A stretch of DNA of 6,098 nt from positions 1-6,098 of the forward strand of contig JAPUFN010000237.1 of NCBI GenBank assembly GCA_027293665.1, in the 5' to 3' direction. Source of the stretch: Gammaproteobacteria bacterium. Its GTDB lineage: Bacteria; Pseudomonadota; Gammaproteobacteria; Pseudomonadales; Azotimanducaceae. The translations under genes and the position numbers were made by a program. Positions within the stretch are counted from its first letter, which is position 1, and the number at the start of each line of letters is the position of its first letter. Below the pieces are notes generated by a model. It searched no databases and was not told where the DNA came from. It was given only the letters and a program-made list of their open reading frames with translations. Below are positions 1 to 5,554 of the stretch, piece after piece.

Positions 1-758
1 TCCGCAGGTTCGATCTCGTATTCAGTGATCGAGCCGTCGCGCAATTCCACCACGTGGCTCGATGCATCGAGAGCGATTTCATCGAGCCCGTTGCTGTGCA
101 CCACCAGCACATGCTCGGCACCGAGGAGGCCTGAAACTTTCGCAAGTGTCTGTTGCCACTCGCGACTGAACACTCCGATGACCTGGCGTTTCGCACCTGC
201 GGGATTCGTCAGTGGACCCAGCACATTCATCATCGTGCGCACTTGTAATTCCTGGCGCACCGGTGCCGCGAACCGCATCGCACTGTGGTGTGCCTGGGCG
301 AAGATGAAGCCGACACCGACCTCACGGATACAGTGAGCAATCTGTTCTGGTGTCAGACTCAGATTGACCCCAGCTGCTTCGAGGACGTCCGCGCTGCCAC
401 TGTGGCTGGTCATCTTGCGATTACCGTGCTTTGCGACCTTGGCACCCGCCGCGGCCGCGACAAATGCCGCCGCCGTAGAAATGTTGAAGAGTTTCGCGCC
501 GCTGCCACCGGTGCCGCAGGTATCTACCAGATAGTCCTCGGCGACGTCGACTTTCGTCGACAACGCACGCATTGTCTCGGCAGCGCCTGCTATCTCCTGT
601 GGCGTTTCTCCCTTGACACGCATCGCCATCAGCAGACCGCCGATTTGGGCAGTTGTTGCCTGCCCCGACATCACCTGGGCGAAAACATCGCGAGTTTCGG
701 CTTGCGTAAGGTCGTGTCCCTCAGCCAGTTGTGCCAGCGCGGACTGGATGTCCATCAT
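1..758 (-). CDS. trpD: anthranilate phosphoribosyltransferase, 3' end outside window
   Basis: TrpD transfers the phosphoribosyl group of PRPP to anthranilate, the second step of tryptophan synthesis in the cytoplasm. The visible 252 N-terminal residues (family about 340) hold the family signatures in order: the PRPP loop GTGGSG at 82-87, NIST at 92-95, KHGNR at 110-114, HHSAMRF at 157-163, NVLGPLTNPA at 178-187 and the metal-binding DE in GLDE at 224-227. The N-terminal helical part is also present. The PRPP loop has Ser where many homologues have Asp (GTGGDG), a tolerated-looking variation. Two consecutive ATG codons (758 and 755) are possible starts. The Shine-Dalgarno-like AAGGGGAG lies just upstream, 2 nt from the first and 5 nt from the second, so Met2 may be the true start. 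The gene begins inside the end of trpG, implying co-transcription and translational coupling; trpC would be expected beyond the left edge. Identification is secure; only the start is uncertain by one codon. Confidence 0.96.
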   Translation of the reverse strand, partial: MMDIQSALAQLAEGHDLTQAETRDVFAQVMSGQATTAQIGGLLMAMRVKGETPQEIAGAAETMRALSTKVDVAEDYLVDTCGTGGSGAKLFNISTAAAFVAAAAGAKVAKHGNRKMTSHSGSADVLEAAGVNLSLTPEQIAHCIREVGVGFIFAQAHHSAMRFAAPVRQELQVRTMMNVLGPLTNPAGAKRQVIGVFSREWQQTLAKVSGLLGAEHVLVVHSNGLDEIALDASSHVVELRDGSITEYEIEPA

Positions 759-1335
759 CGCTCCCCTTCAAGAAATTCTGCAGCAGGTGGTGACCGGCGG
801 TCGTGAATATCGACTCTGGATGAAACTGTACGCCTTCGATTGGAAACTCGCGATGACGCAATCCCATGATCTCATCGAGTTTGCCATCGAGTTCTGTCCA
901 GGCGGTAATCTCGAGGCAGTCGGGTAGCGAGTCTTGCGCCACGATCAACGAATGATAGCGGGTTGCCTCGAATGGTTGCGGCAGACCTGCGAACACACCA
1001 AGTCCGTTGTGATGAATCATCGACGTCTTGCCGTGCATGACTTCACGTGCGCGTACCACGTCGCCGCCGAACACCTGGCCGATACTCTGGAAGCCGAGGC
1101 AGATTCCCAGGAGAGGCGTTTGAGGACCGAACTTCTTCACCACTTCCATGGAGATTCCCGCTTCGTTGGGCGTGCAGGGGCCGGGTGATATAACGATTTT
1201 TTCAGGCGCAGACGCCTCGATCTCGGCAAGTGTAATCTCGTCGTTACGATGTACTTCTACCGCAGCACCCAGTTCACCCAGATACTGCACGACGTTGTAT
1301 GTGAAGGAATCGTAGTTGTCGATCATGAGCAGCAT
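721..1335 (-). CDS. trpG: anthranilate synthase glutamine amidotransferase subunit
   Basis: TrpG hydrolyses glutamine and passes ammonia to TrpE, which makes anthranilate from chorismate. The 204-residue protein is a full-length class I glutamine amidotransferase: N-terminal MLLMIDNYDSFTYN, oxyanion-region PGPCTP at 51-56, nucleophile Cys79 in GICLGFQ, and the catalytic His172 and Glu174 in GVQFHPES. The nucleophile motif reads CLGFQ where CLGHQ is usual in TrpG/PabA; Cys, Gly and Gln are kept, so activity is expected. TrpG and the PabA amidotransferase of folate synthesis are hard to tell apart by sequence, but direct linkage to trpD favours TrpG, perhaps serving both. The ATG at 1335 matches the family N-terminus and has a weak AGGA 10 nt upstream (1346-1349); an internal ATG at 1326 would remove only three residues. 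Its last 38 nt overlap trpD. No trpE lies next to it, so the synthase large subunit must be encoded elsewhere. A candidate leader/attenuator lies upstream. Confidence 0.97.
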   Translation of the reverse strand: MLLMIDNYDSFTYNVVQYLGELGAAVEVHRNDEITLAEIEASAPEKIVISPGPCTPNEAGISMEVVKKFGPQTPLLGICLGFQSIGQVFGGDVVRAREVMHGKTSMIHHNGLGVFAGLPQPFEATRYHSLIVAQDSLPDCLEITAWTELDGKLDEIMGLRHREFPIEGVQFHPESIFTTAGHHLLQNFLKGSDDGHPVRAGTTG

Positions 1336-1382
1336 AGATAACGCATCCTATTGTTTCTAATACAGTTTGTGCGAGCAGAGGA

Positions 1383-1421
1383 CCCCCCGCGGTACCCGTG
1401 GTTAGCGGGCTTGGAGGGGGG
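1383..1421 (-). promoter_or_regulatory. GC-rich interrupted hairpin in the trpG leader
   Basis: On the minus strand six C (1421-1416) can pair with six G (1388-1383). Inside, CCCG (1409-1406) can pair with CGGG (1398-1395) around a 7-nt loop, leaving a 6x6 internal loop. A competing fold pairs CCCGC (1409-1405) with GCGGG (1390-1386) and excludes the six-pair stem. The position between the leader ORF and trpG suits an attenuator stem, but the 3' side continues TCCTCTGCTC rather than a run of T, so it is not a standard intrinsic terminator. It could act through Rho, through pausing or not at all. Confidence 0.4.
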
Positions 1422-1518
1422 TTATCACAGATGTGTTTTGCAGGGATATGTGGGCTTGCGCCCACCAGCGCAGGGTGCGACTGAGATAGGCAGAGATGTC
1501 ATTCGATTCTGGCAGCAT
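1402..1518 (-). CDS. candidate trp leader peptide with tandem Trp codons
   Basis: A 38-codon reading frame runs from ATG 1518 to TAA at 1402-1404, ending 66 nt before the trpG start. Codons 18 and 19 are adjacent TGG codons (1462-1467) in the context LRWWAQ, like the paired tryptophans of known trp leader peptides, where ribosome stalling on uncharged tRNA-Trp reports tryptophan shortage. Attenuation of trpGDC has been reported in Pseudomonas putida, so such a leader is plausible here. Against it: there is no Shine-Dalgarno sequence before the ATG, the peptide is long for a leader, the frame stays open upstream of the ATG to 1719, and its stop codon lies inside the loop of the downstream hairpin, which does not fit the classical enteric model. 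Two Trp codons in a row can arise by chance. The call rests on the combination of position, codons and hairpins. Confidence 0.42.
   Translation of the reverse strand: MLPESNDISAYLSRTLRWWAQAHISLQNTSVITPLQAR
1450..1465 (-). promoter_or_regulatory. perfect hairpin overlapping the tandem Trp codons
   Basis: On the minus strand the sequence is GTGGGC-GCAA-GCCCAC, a perfect 6-bp GC-rich stem closed by a GNRA-type tetraloop. The 5' arm begins at the last base of the first Trp codon and includes the whole second one. A ribosome stalled there would keep the hairpin from forming, as in the 1:2 stem of trp attenuators. I could not find a strong alternative partner for the released 3' arm, so its part in a switch is inferred. 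Confidence 0.5.
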
Positions 1519-1527
1519 CACAGCGCA

Positions 1528-1556
1528 ATCATAGGAAGCTCGGCGTTGCTGGTAAA
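1528..1556 (-). promoter_or_regulatory. candidate sigma70 promoter for trpGD
   Basis: On the minus strand TTTACC (1556-1551) and TATGAT (1533-1528) are spaced by exactly 17 nt, matching the -35 and -10 consensus at 4 and 5 of 6 positions. Transcription would start near 1521, only two or three bases before the leader ORF ATG at 1518. That would make the leader ORF nearly leaderless and explain why it has no ribosome binding site. This was found by consensus reading only. Confidence 0.45.
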
Positions 1557-1583
1557 GCCCCAATTGCTGCGAAATACGCGAAA

Positions 1584-1612
1584 TTGACTTGTTGCTGCAC
1601 ATTAGTTGTAGT
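1584..1612 (+). promoter_or_regulatory. candidate sigma70 promoter for the stress-protein gene
   Basis: TTGACT (1584-1589) and TGTAGT (1607-1612) are separated by 17 nt, matching the consensus at 5 and 4 of 6 positions. The predicted transcript would start near 1619 and leave an untranslated leader of about 50 nt before the GTG start at 1670. It lies back to back with the minus-strand trp promoter, with 27 nt between the two elements. Confidence 0.5.
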
Positions 1613-1659
1613 GGTTCCGGGAGTCTGACCGCGCAGCAAATCCGAGTCGGTCTCTGACA

Positions 1660-1664
1660 GGGAG
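1660..1664 (+). promoter_or_regulatory. ribosome binding site that favours the GTG start
   Basis: GGGAG lies 5 nt before GTG 1670 and 11 nt before the next in-frame ATG at 1676. The spacing favours the GTG start, adding only two residues to the protein. Confidence 0.6.
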
Positions 1665-1669
1665 CTGCG

Positions 1670-2629
1670 GTGCCGATGAAGAGGCTGAAATCCATTTTCG
1701 TCATACTGGATAAACCCAAACATGCGCAGCGAGCCCTTGAGCGTGCCAGGGTAATTCAAGAGGCGTCATCTGCCCGCCTGCACCTGGTCTCTTTCATCTG
1801 GCTTGCCATGGTCGAGCACAAAAGTGTGTTCAATGCAGAGCAGCGCCGCATCCTGAAGAAAGCCGCGGTGCAGGAACGCAAGAAATGGCTGCGTCAATTG
1901 GTGGTGGACAGCAAACTCTCTGCCGCCGATGTCTCTTCTGAGGTGGTGTTCACTCGCAATATTGCATCCCGGGTGATCGATCGTATTGCGCTGGGCGATA
2001 TCGATCTCGTCGTCAAGTCAGTCCACGCCCCTAATCATTCGGCACTCGACTGGCGGTTAATCCGGCAGTGCAGAAAACCCCTGCTGCTGGTGTCCACCCA
2101 GCCGGGCTACGCGACCGGCAACGTGCTCGCAGCACTCGCTCTGCGACACGCCGACCGTCGACACCGGGCCATGAATCGGCGCGTGCTGGATGCGGCTCAG
2201 CGTTTCGCCGACATGGCAGGCGGTAGAATGCATTGCATCAGTGCCGTTGAGTACCCATCGCGGGAAACCAATCCTGCCAGGCGTCATTCATCCTACCCAC
2301 TGCGTTCAACTCAGGGACGGGATTTTCTTACCGTCGTCTCACAGGATTTCAACATGAGCGACATACGCGAGAAGCAGAGGTTGATGCATGAGGATACGAA
2401 CAAACTGATGGAGGCGTTACTCGAATCTTATGACGTCCCCAGATCGCGCATCTTTTTGCCGGCCGGCAAGGTAGGACAAGTGGTTGCTGACACGGCGCAC
2501 AAAATTGAAGCCGACCTCGTTGTGCTGGGTACCGGCGCACAACGAAATCAGGAAGAGGTGCTAATTGGCCATGCAGCCGAAAAAATTCTCGCGCGCACAT
2601 CCTGCGATGTGCTCACTGTACAACCCTGA
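1670..2629 (+). CDS. tandem universal stress protein, UspE-like
   Basis: This 319-residue cytoplasmic protein has two Usp domains in a row, the size of Escherichia coli UspE (about 316). Domain 1 spans about residues 5-142, opening with KSIFVILD and ending IDLVVKSVHAPN followed by DWRLIRQCRKPLLLV at 127-141, a pattern typical of UspE. Domain 2 spans about 150-319 and ends DLVVLGTGAQ, IGHAAEKIL and CDVLTVQP. UspE-type proteins support stress survival and do not have a defined reaction. The usual ATP-binding signature G-2X-G-9X-G-S/T reads GTGAQ...IGHA at 287-301: the second Gly is Ala and the final Ser/Thr is Ala, so nucleotide binding in domain 2 is doubtful. The stretch 192-226 before the last helices is rich in Arg and Ser and looks less conserved. 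The GTG start is chosen from the ribosome binding site. The gene has its own promoter and is divergent from trpGD; the DoxX gene follows after 116 nt on the same strand. Confidence 0.88.
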   Translation: MPMKRLKSIFVILDKPKHAQRALERARVIQEASSARLHLVSFIWLAMVEHKSVFNAEQRRILKKAAVQERKKWLRQLVVDSKLSAADVSSEVVFTRNIASRVIDRIALGDIDLVVKSVHAPNHSALDWRLIRQCRKPLLLVSTQPGYATGNVLAALALRHADRRHRAMNRRVLDAAQRFADMAGGRMHCISAVEYPSRETNPARRHSSYPLRSTQGRDFLTVVSQDFNMSDIREKQRLMHEDTNKLMEALLESYDVPRSRIFLPAGKVGQVVADTAHKIEADLVVLGTGAQRNQEEVLIGHAAEKILARTSCDVLTVQP

Positions 2630-2731
2630 GTCCTTAGCCGGTTCTCGCACTCTGCGCAACAGGACCTGGGTTACAAGAACAAGGCCACGGCCTGCGGATC
2701 TATGATTCAATCCGCTAACGGCAATTTCCGC

Positions 2732-2740
2732 GGAGGAAGG
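2732..2740 (+). promoter_or_regulatory. strong ribosome binding site for a TTG start
   Basis: GGAGGAAGG closely matches the anti-Shine-Dalgarno complement and its GGAGGA core sits 8 nt before TTG 2746. No ATG or GTG is available at this spacing, so the site decides the rare TTG as start. Confidence 0.8.
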
Positions 2741-2745
2741 CAAAC

Positions 2746-3141
2746 TTGAATTCGGATCATTTGCGACTGGTGGAAAAATCCTTACTGCTTGGTGGTCGTG
2801 GGCTGCTGGGGCTGTATTTCATCGTGCCGGGAATTTCGAAGATCACCGGCTTTTCTGCGATGAGTGCCTACATGGCAGCGCACGGTGTACCGTTGATCCC
2901 GGTTTTGCTCGTGGTCACAATCGTGCTGCAGATCGGCGGTGGAATCAGTCTGCTGATCGGCTATCGGGCACAGATCATGGCCTTCCTGCTCGGCGGACTG
3001 ACGTTGCTGATCAGCCTTTTCATGCATGATTTCTGGAATCTCGAAGAGGGGCTGGAGCGAGCCCACGAGACCCAGAACTTCATCAAGAACATGGCCATCA
3101 TGGCGGGTCTGATGGTTGTGGCGGGCATCCGGCGGGACTGA
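2746..3141 (+). CDS. DoxX-family inner-membrane protein
   Basis: The 131-residue protein matches the DoxX/DoxD-like family in length and pattern. Four hydrophobic helices are visible: about 12-30 (ending in the family-like YFIVPGISKITG), 48-71, 76-94 and 112-128. Between helices 3 and 4 lies the conserved-looking HDFWNLEEG at 94-102, followed by ETQNFIKNMAIMAG, the usual start of the last helix in this family. Members sit in the inner membrane; some are linked to redox or thiosulfate metabolism, but most have no known function and none can be assigned here. The start is TTG, fixed by the strong ribosome binding site upstream. A TATGAT at 2701-2706 could be a -10 box, but no -35 was found, so transcription may come from the stress-protein gene 116 nt upstream. 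It is convergent with the creatininase gene, leaving 75 nt between the stop codons. Confidence 0.88.
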   Translation: MNSDHLRLVEKSLLLGGRGLLGLYFIVPGISKITGFSAMSAYMAAHGVPLIPVLLVVTIVLQIGGGISLLIGYRAQIMAFLLGGLTLLISLFMHDFWNLEEGLERAHETQNFIKNMAIMAGLMVVAGIRRD

Positions 3142-3216
3142 ATACGCGCCGTTGGGCTAAGCAGGCTGACCGAATAGCTCCCGGAATTCGTTGAACGCTT
3201 GACGATGCGTCACTGC

Positions 3217-4014
3217 TTATTGTGTCGCCGCCGCAAACTGATCCAGCGCCAGCAGCCAGTTGCGCTGCATGATCGTGAACAGGCGCTCGCCTTTTTCCCG
3301 CGTCGCAAGTGTCGCATCACCGAACAGTCCTGCTTCTTCAGCCCGCTCGAATTTGCCCGGCGCGTAGCCGATTTGTGTGTGTGGCTCGCCACGGTAGTCG
3401 CGCGTCGCCCTATCCATATGGACCAGTTCGGCACGCAAATACAGCAGGATAGAGGTTTCACCTTCATCCGCGTGGCCGCCTCTTTCCTGCGAATACAGCG
3501 CCTGGGCTTCGCTGCTCTCCAGATCGTCCCAGGACACCACAAGAGTTGCCACGTCGTGGTCGGCGCGAATGTCACGGGCGACAATGCTGAGAGGCAGTCC
3601 GGTGGCATTGCTGATACCCGTATTCAGGAACACCAGGCGATTGACGCCGTGACCGACCAGCGACTCTGCGATGGCTTTGACGTAGTTTTGAAATATCGTT
3701 GGATCTGCGATCTCGGTTCCTGGGTAGTTTCGAAATGCCGGGAACCAGCCGTGGAGAACCGGAGGGGCGACGATCACGTCACGTTCCCCGATGGCTGTTT
3801 CGAGCAATCGATCCATCACCACATGATCCGTGTTCATGGGTAAATGCGGCCCGTGCTCCTTCGCGCCGGCGGCAAACGGGATGATCACCAGCTTGTGTGG
3901 CAGCACGCGCTCGGCTTCCTGCCACGTCATGTCGCCGAGATAGGCACCGGCTGCCTCGGCAGTTTGTTGGATTGTCATGATGAGTATGCCCGCAAGCCAG
4001 ATGGTGTGTTTCAT
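3217..4014 (-). CDS. secreted creatininase-family amidohydrolase
   Basis: From ATG 4014 the protein has 265 residues, close to the family's usual 240-260 plus a leader. A signal peptide is clear: MKH, hydrophobic stretch at about 4-15, and an Ala-X-Ala cleavage site at 19-21, so it should act in the periplasm. Family motifs: AAGAKEHGPHLPMNTD at 48-63, YPGTEI at 97-102, and GHADEGETS at 180-188, whose His corresponds to the active-site His of creatininase. The family hydrolyses cyclic or linear amides (creatinine, FAPy) and includes the peptidase MftE. Oddly, the usual metal-binding NGHGGN/NGHYEN is replaced by NTGISN at 131-136, and Glu of the usual EQHGPH is shifted (KEHGPH); His54 and Asp63 of the metal set remain. 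A TTG start at 4035 would add seven residues and spoil the signal peptide; GGGAG lies 3 nt before ATG 4014. It follows the PepSY gene by 91 nt without a visible terminator, so it is probably in that operon. The substrate is unknown. Confidence 0.85.
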   Translation of the reverse strand: MKHTIWLAGILIMTIQQTAEAAGAYLGDMTWQEAERVLPHKLVIIPFAAGAKEHGPHLPMNTDHVVMDRLLETAIGERDVIVAPPVLHGWFPAFRNYPGTEIADPTIFQNYVKAIAESLVGHGVNRLVFLNTGISNATGLPLSIVARDIRADHDVATLVVSWDDLESSEAQALYSQERGGHADEGETSILLYLRAELVHMDRATRDYRGEPHTQIGYAPGKFERAEEAGLFGDATLATREKGERLFTIMQRNWLLALDQFAAATQ

Positions 4015-4105
4015 GGTCTCCCGTGACGCGCACAACGATCCAGTGGCAGCTTACGCCCTTGTGAGCGCGGAGAGGTGCGATTGATCGACAACGTGCCGCG
4101 AAGTT

Positions 4106-5554
4106 CTACTTCGTCAGGCGCTTGATGCCGAGATAGGTGCCTGTACCGACGCCGATTGAGACGCCGAGCAGGGCGAGCAGCATCATGCCGTCCCACAGCG
4201 GGCGCAACCGCACGATGGCGTGAAAATCTCCGCGGTGGAGGGCTTCGAACAGCCAGCGGTACCAGCGACGGTTGGCATCCATGCCTAATAGAAGCTCGCC
4301 TGAGCGCGAACTGAGATAGTACCGGTCGCCATCTGGATAGCTGAGCCGGAACACCGGAAATTCGCGCTCGTCATGATGGCTGTAGTAGTAGGCGTCTGCC
4401 GAGTCGAGCCGTGCAATAACCGCTCCAGCGTCGCGAATCAGCCGTGCGGCATGCTGGGCGTCGGCGACGCTCAATGCCGCTGCGCTGCCTGATACAGCCA
4501 TTCGTGTGGCCTTTTCCGTGCGCTCCCATGCGAGAAAGTAGGGCTCTCCCAACCAGTACGCGGAGCTGAGTCTGACGCCGCCAGCTGGCAGCTGGCTGAG
4601 GTGCTGCAGCGTTGCGATTACATCTGCGAGGGGTGCGTTCACAGCACTCAAGCGATCGGCTTCCGCGCGGAAGCTTCTGCTTTCGAGCGTGCCCCACGGA
4701 TTCATCGAGAAAAACCCGCTGACCAGCCAGGTGAGCGTCAACGCGCCAAAAACGAGGCCGACATAGTGATGCCACAGCGTCCAGCCGCGATAGGGTGAGC
4801 GCCATCCAGAGGCCTTTGCGGTGAACTGCCTGATGCCGATGAGGAGCCCGGTAATCGTCAGGAAGACGCTTACGATAGTCAGCCATATCACGGTCTGTGC
4901 CCAGATGGCAGTGTGCTGGCGCAACACAGTAGGGTAGAGCCAGTGGGTGACGGAGCCAAGCCAGTTCCACCAGCGTTCAGCTGCGGCGGTGACCTGGACG
5001 ATTTCCGCTGCCCGACTCGACACGTACCATTCCAAGCCATCGTCGTTGGCGTATTTCAGCATTGGACGGTGTCGGTTGAAACGGCTGTGAACCGTCCACT
5101 GATCGCGCTCCAGCACAGTTGCGGTGTCCGGCGGTTGCCAGGAACGAGCCGCGGCGTAGTGTTCGCCGATGGCGTCGAGATCCTGCCTGTCCCAGTTCGT
5201 CAGCCAGGCGCCATCGGCGAGGCTGAGAATACGGTGCTCACCGCTGGTCAGTGTGAGCCGGAGAACTGGCTGGCCGAGCAGGTTTTCCACCGAATAGCTG
5301 TGAACGGCTAGTGCGGCGTCATTTGCGTTGAGCGCGAAGTTGCAGCAGCCCGTCAAATCCAAGGGCTGCAGGGCGGCGAGCTGTTCACTGCGCTCCAGCG
5401 CCGGGTACTGGACGTACATCATGATGATGCCCGACACGCACCAAGCCAGGACCAGGATGCCCAACACAATTCCCAGATAGCGGTGGACCAGGGTGGTCAG
5501 CCGCCAGAATCGTTGCCTGCCCCGAACGCTAGAAGCTGAAGCGGTAGCTGACAT
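4106..5554 (-). CDS. PepSY-domain inner-membrane protein, siderophore-reductase/PiuB type
   Basis: From ATG 5554 the protein has 482 residues. Four membrane helices are visible at about 25-48, 217-240, 260-284 and 453-475, with two large periplasmic parts between helices 1-2 and 3-4 that contain PepSY-like strands (EWYVSSRAAEIVQV near 175-188, RYYLSSRSGELL near 411-422). Family motifs include HRYLG at 24-28, VSGIIMMYVQYP, WHHYVGL at 261-267, WLVSGFFSMNPWG, and RWYRWLFEALHRGDF at 430-444. Relatives such as Pseudomonas FoxB are di-heme reductases that free iron from imported siderophores; His24, His204, His262, His263 and His440 lie near membrane faces and could be heme ligands, which is inferred. 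Two adjacent cysteines (70-71) lie in the first periplasmic part. Its start overlaps the receptor gene by 26 nt, so translation is probably coupled; no clear ribosome binding site is seen. The frame is open for 53 more codons upstream, but those overlap the receptor and carry no family sequence. Confidence 0.87.
   Translation of the reverse strand: MSATASASSVRGRQRFWRLTTLVHRYLGIVLGILVLAWCVSGIIMMYVQYPALERSEQLAALQPLDLTGCCNFALNANDAALAVHSYSVENLLGQPVLRLTLTSGEHRILSLADGAWLTNWDRQDLDAIGEHYAAARSWQPPDTATVLERDQWTVHSRFNRHRPMLKYANDDGLEWYVSSRAAEIVQVTAAAERWWNWLGSVTHWLYPTVLRQHTAIWAQTVIWLTIVSVFLTITGLLIGIRQFTAKASGWRSPYRGWTLWHHYVGLVFGALTLTWLVSGFFSMNPWGTLESRSFRAEADRLSAVNAPLADVIATLQHLSQLPAGGVRLSSAYWLGEPYFLAWERTEKATRMAVSGSAAALSVADAQHAARLIRDAGAVIARLDSADAYYYSHHDEREFPVFRLSYPDGDRYYLSSRSGELLLGMDANRRWYRWLFEALHRGDFHAIVRLRPLWDGMMLLALLGVSIGVGTGTYLGIKRLTK

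Larger units (their letters stand above)
1336..1669. other. divergent intergenic region between trpG and the stress-protein gene
   Basis: This 334-nt stretch separates two divergently transcribed units and holds no ordinary protein gene. I see back-to-back promoter-like elements (minus strand 1528-1556, plus strand 1584-1612), a short minus-strand ORF with tandem Trp codons, and two hairpins between that ORF and trpG. The open frames crossing it in other phases have no recognisable protein content. No TrpR-like operator palindrome was found. Confidence 0.7.

Noticed and set aside
285..806. Plus-strand open frame of 173 codons opposite trpD
   Set aside because: It lies antisense to clearly coding trpD, has no recognisable domain and no ribosome binding site.
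1274..1465. 63-codon minus-strand frame running from the trp leader into trpG
   Set aside because: It overlaps the true trpG start in a different phase, has no ribosome binding site and does not contain the tandem Trp codons.
2701..2706. TATGAT as -10 box of a DoxX promoter
   Set aside because: No acceptable -35 element lies 16-18 nt upstream and there is no extended -10. The nearest TTACAA is 24 nt away.
3200..3212. TGACG-ATG-CGTCA hairpin as a terminator between the convergent genes
   Set aside because: It is a perfect but very short 5-bp stem with a 3-nt loop, with no T-run on either strand, so it cannot be supported as a terminator.
3199..3843. Plus-strand open frame of 214 codons opposite the creatininase gene
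   Set aside because: The opposite strand codes for a protein with conserved motifs. The antisense translation is rich in Arg, His and Cys with no family pattern.
4015..4105. Possible terminator or separate promoter between the PepSY and creatininase genes
   Set aside because: I found no stable hairpin with a T-run and no convincing -35/-10 pair on the minus strand, so the simplest reading is read-through in one operon.
4371..4970. Minus-strand open frame of 199 codons inside the PepSY gene in another phase
   Set aside because: It is an out-of-frame shadow of the PepSY protein, Arg- and His-rich without any domain, and has no start signals.
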